The notes under the pieces: model-generated | Database searches by the model: none | What the model saw: only the letters and a program-made list of their open reading frames with translations | Told to the model about the DNA's origin: nothing | Part shown: positions 59,136 to 59,501 of the stretch, in pieces | How positions within the stretch are numbered: position 1 is the first letter of the stretch | Layout of the letters: each line of letters opens with the position of its first letter | Position numbers and translations under genes: made by a program | Assembly: GCF_000382165.1 (NCBI RefSeq) | Contig: NZ_KB907721.1 | Span: 1-59,501 of the forward strand | Direction of reading: 5' to 3' | Length of the DNA stretch: 59,501 nucleotides | Source: Arsukibacterium perlucidum DSM 18276 | Lineage (GTDB): Bacteria > Pseudomonadota > Gammaproteobacteria > Enterobacterales > Alteromonadaceae

Positions 59136-59235
59136 TGGCTTCGCTGCCGGGACTCGAACCCGCGAACAACATGGCTTGGGGCGTAGCAGGCCGGCTAAGC
59201 ACGTAATAAACAGTAACCGACTGAACTACCACTCC
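59136..59235 (-). pseudogene. degenerate tRNA-Asp-derived copy 1
   Basis: Minus strand keeps the tRNA-Asp D-arm (GTGGTAGTTCAGTCGGTTA) and T-arm (GGGTTCGAGTCCC) plus CCA. About 23 extra bases lie in the D-loop/anticodon region and in the variable region. The 3' acceptor strand (CAGCGAA) cannot pair with the 5' strand, and the anticodon loop reads CTGCTAC. Probably not a functional tRNA. Confidence 0.65.
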
Positions 59236-59279
59236 GCGCTGAAGTGAGCATAAGCGCTTTGCAAACTGGTTGGATAGAA

Positions 59280-59379
59280 TGGCTTCGCTGCCGGGACTCG
59301 AACCCACGAACAACATGGCTTGGGGCGTGGCAGGCCGGCTAAGCAGGTAATAAACAGCAACCGACTGAACTACCACTCC
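59280..59379 (-). pseudogene. degenerate tRNA-Asp-derived copy 2
   Basis: Same structure as copy 1, with anticodon loop CTGCCAC (GCC in place of GTC) and the same non-pairing acceptor strand (CAGCGAA). The shared extra bases show that the two copies duplicated after the change arose. Confidence 0.65.
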
Positions 59380-59423
59380 GCACTGAAGTGAGCATAAGGG
59401 CTTTGCAAGCTGGTTGGATAGAA

Positions 59424-59500
59424 TGGCGGAGCGGACGGGACTCGAACCCGCGACCCCCGGCGTGACAGGCCGGTATTCTAACCGACTGAACTACCGCTCC
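59424..59500 (-). tRNA. tRNA-Asp (anticodon GTC)
   Basis: 77 bases, complete on the minus strand: 5' GGAGCGG pairs with 3' CCGCTCC, then discriminator G and encoded CCA. D-arm GTAGTTCAGTCGGTTAG, anticodon stem CCGGC/GCCGG around CTGTCAC, T-arm CGGGTTCGAGTCCCG. Confidence 0.95.
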
Positions 59501-59501
59501 G

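Larger units (their letters stand above)
59122..59409 (-). repeat. two 144-bp tandem units ahead of tRNA-Asp
   Basis: The landmark CTGGTTGG recurs at 59122, 59266 and 59410, exactly 144 bases apart. Units 1 and 2 are nearly identical, with about seven substitutions visible; unit 3 contains the intact tRNA-Asp. An open frame across the units arises only from the repeat. Confidence 0.85.

Noticed and set aside
59107..59376. 89-residue open frame over the tRNA-like repeats
   Set aside because: It is an artefact of the 144-bp repeat; the two halves of the translation mirror each other and lie over tRNA-derived sequence.

Overview
The window looks like chromosome from a gammaproteobacterium of the Alteromonadales/Rheinheimera type. 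This is inferred from gene content and synteny: topA-cysB with nearby sohB and yciK, rppH-ptsP-lgt-thyA next to mutH, AstB, a VolA-type surface lipase and FlgO-like lipoproteins. No 16S or marker search was possible.

Left end (1-6.5 kb) is an AT-rich accessory region read on the minus strand. From right to left it holds a GHKL-ATPase with an N-terminal Z-alpha-like winged helix, a STAS-like/winged-helix partner, and a complete three-gene CBASS operon (CD-NTase cyclase, E2-only conjugating enzyme, 2TM-SAVED effector), i.e. a 'short' type II CBASS. Next come a small protein built of an internal duplication and a multi-pass membrane protein whose C-terminus is cut by an IS256-family element running off the window. 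A tRNA-3'-end-like sequence at about 6.49 kb looks like the right attachment site of this island. A related sequence lies at about 12.28 kb, next to an AlpA-type regulator gene.

6.5-12.3 kb holds a gene remnant, a secreted SMP-30-type protein, a frameshifted small ORF, a Tat-exported class V aminotransferase-like protein, a GGDEF-EAL protein and the AlpA gene. 12.4-18.7 kb has an AttEFGH-like ABC exporter operon with an AttH/CrtC lipoprotein, then three paralogous FlgO-like lipoproteins.

18.7-25.2 kb is core genome: thyA, lgt, a TSUP permease, ptsP, rppH and mutH. The rppH-mutH intergenic region carries a cluster of DnaA boxes at the same place as Escherichia coli DARS2. 25-42.3 kb has a solute-binding protein, a sterol desaturase-like enzyme, cysB, a soluble histidine kinase-like protein, topA, astB, a Big_1-type repeat lipoprotein, a dicarboxylate symporter, sohB, a VolA-like lipase and yciK. 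Several bidirectional terminators separate these units.

42.4-51.8 kb has an H-NS-like protein with an unusual C-terminus, the manC-manB GDP-mannose pair, carbonic anhydrase can, purU, trmO, a kelch protein and proS. 52-59.1 kb is a TSUP / rhodanese / DUF2892 / RND / adaptor / CDF cluster, apparently for sulfur compounds and metal or drug export, with similar TTAG-type palindromes in front of two of its transcription units. The right edge has an intact tRNA-Asp preceded by two degenerate tRNA-Asp-derived copies in an exact 144-bp tandem period.
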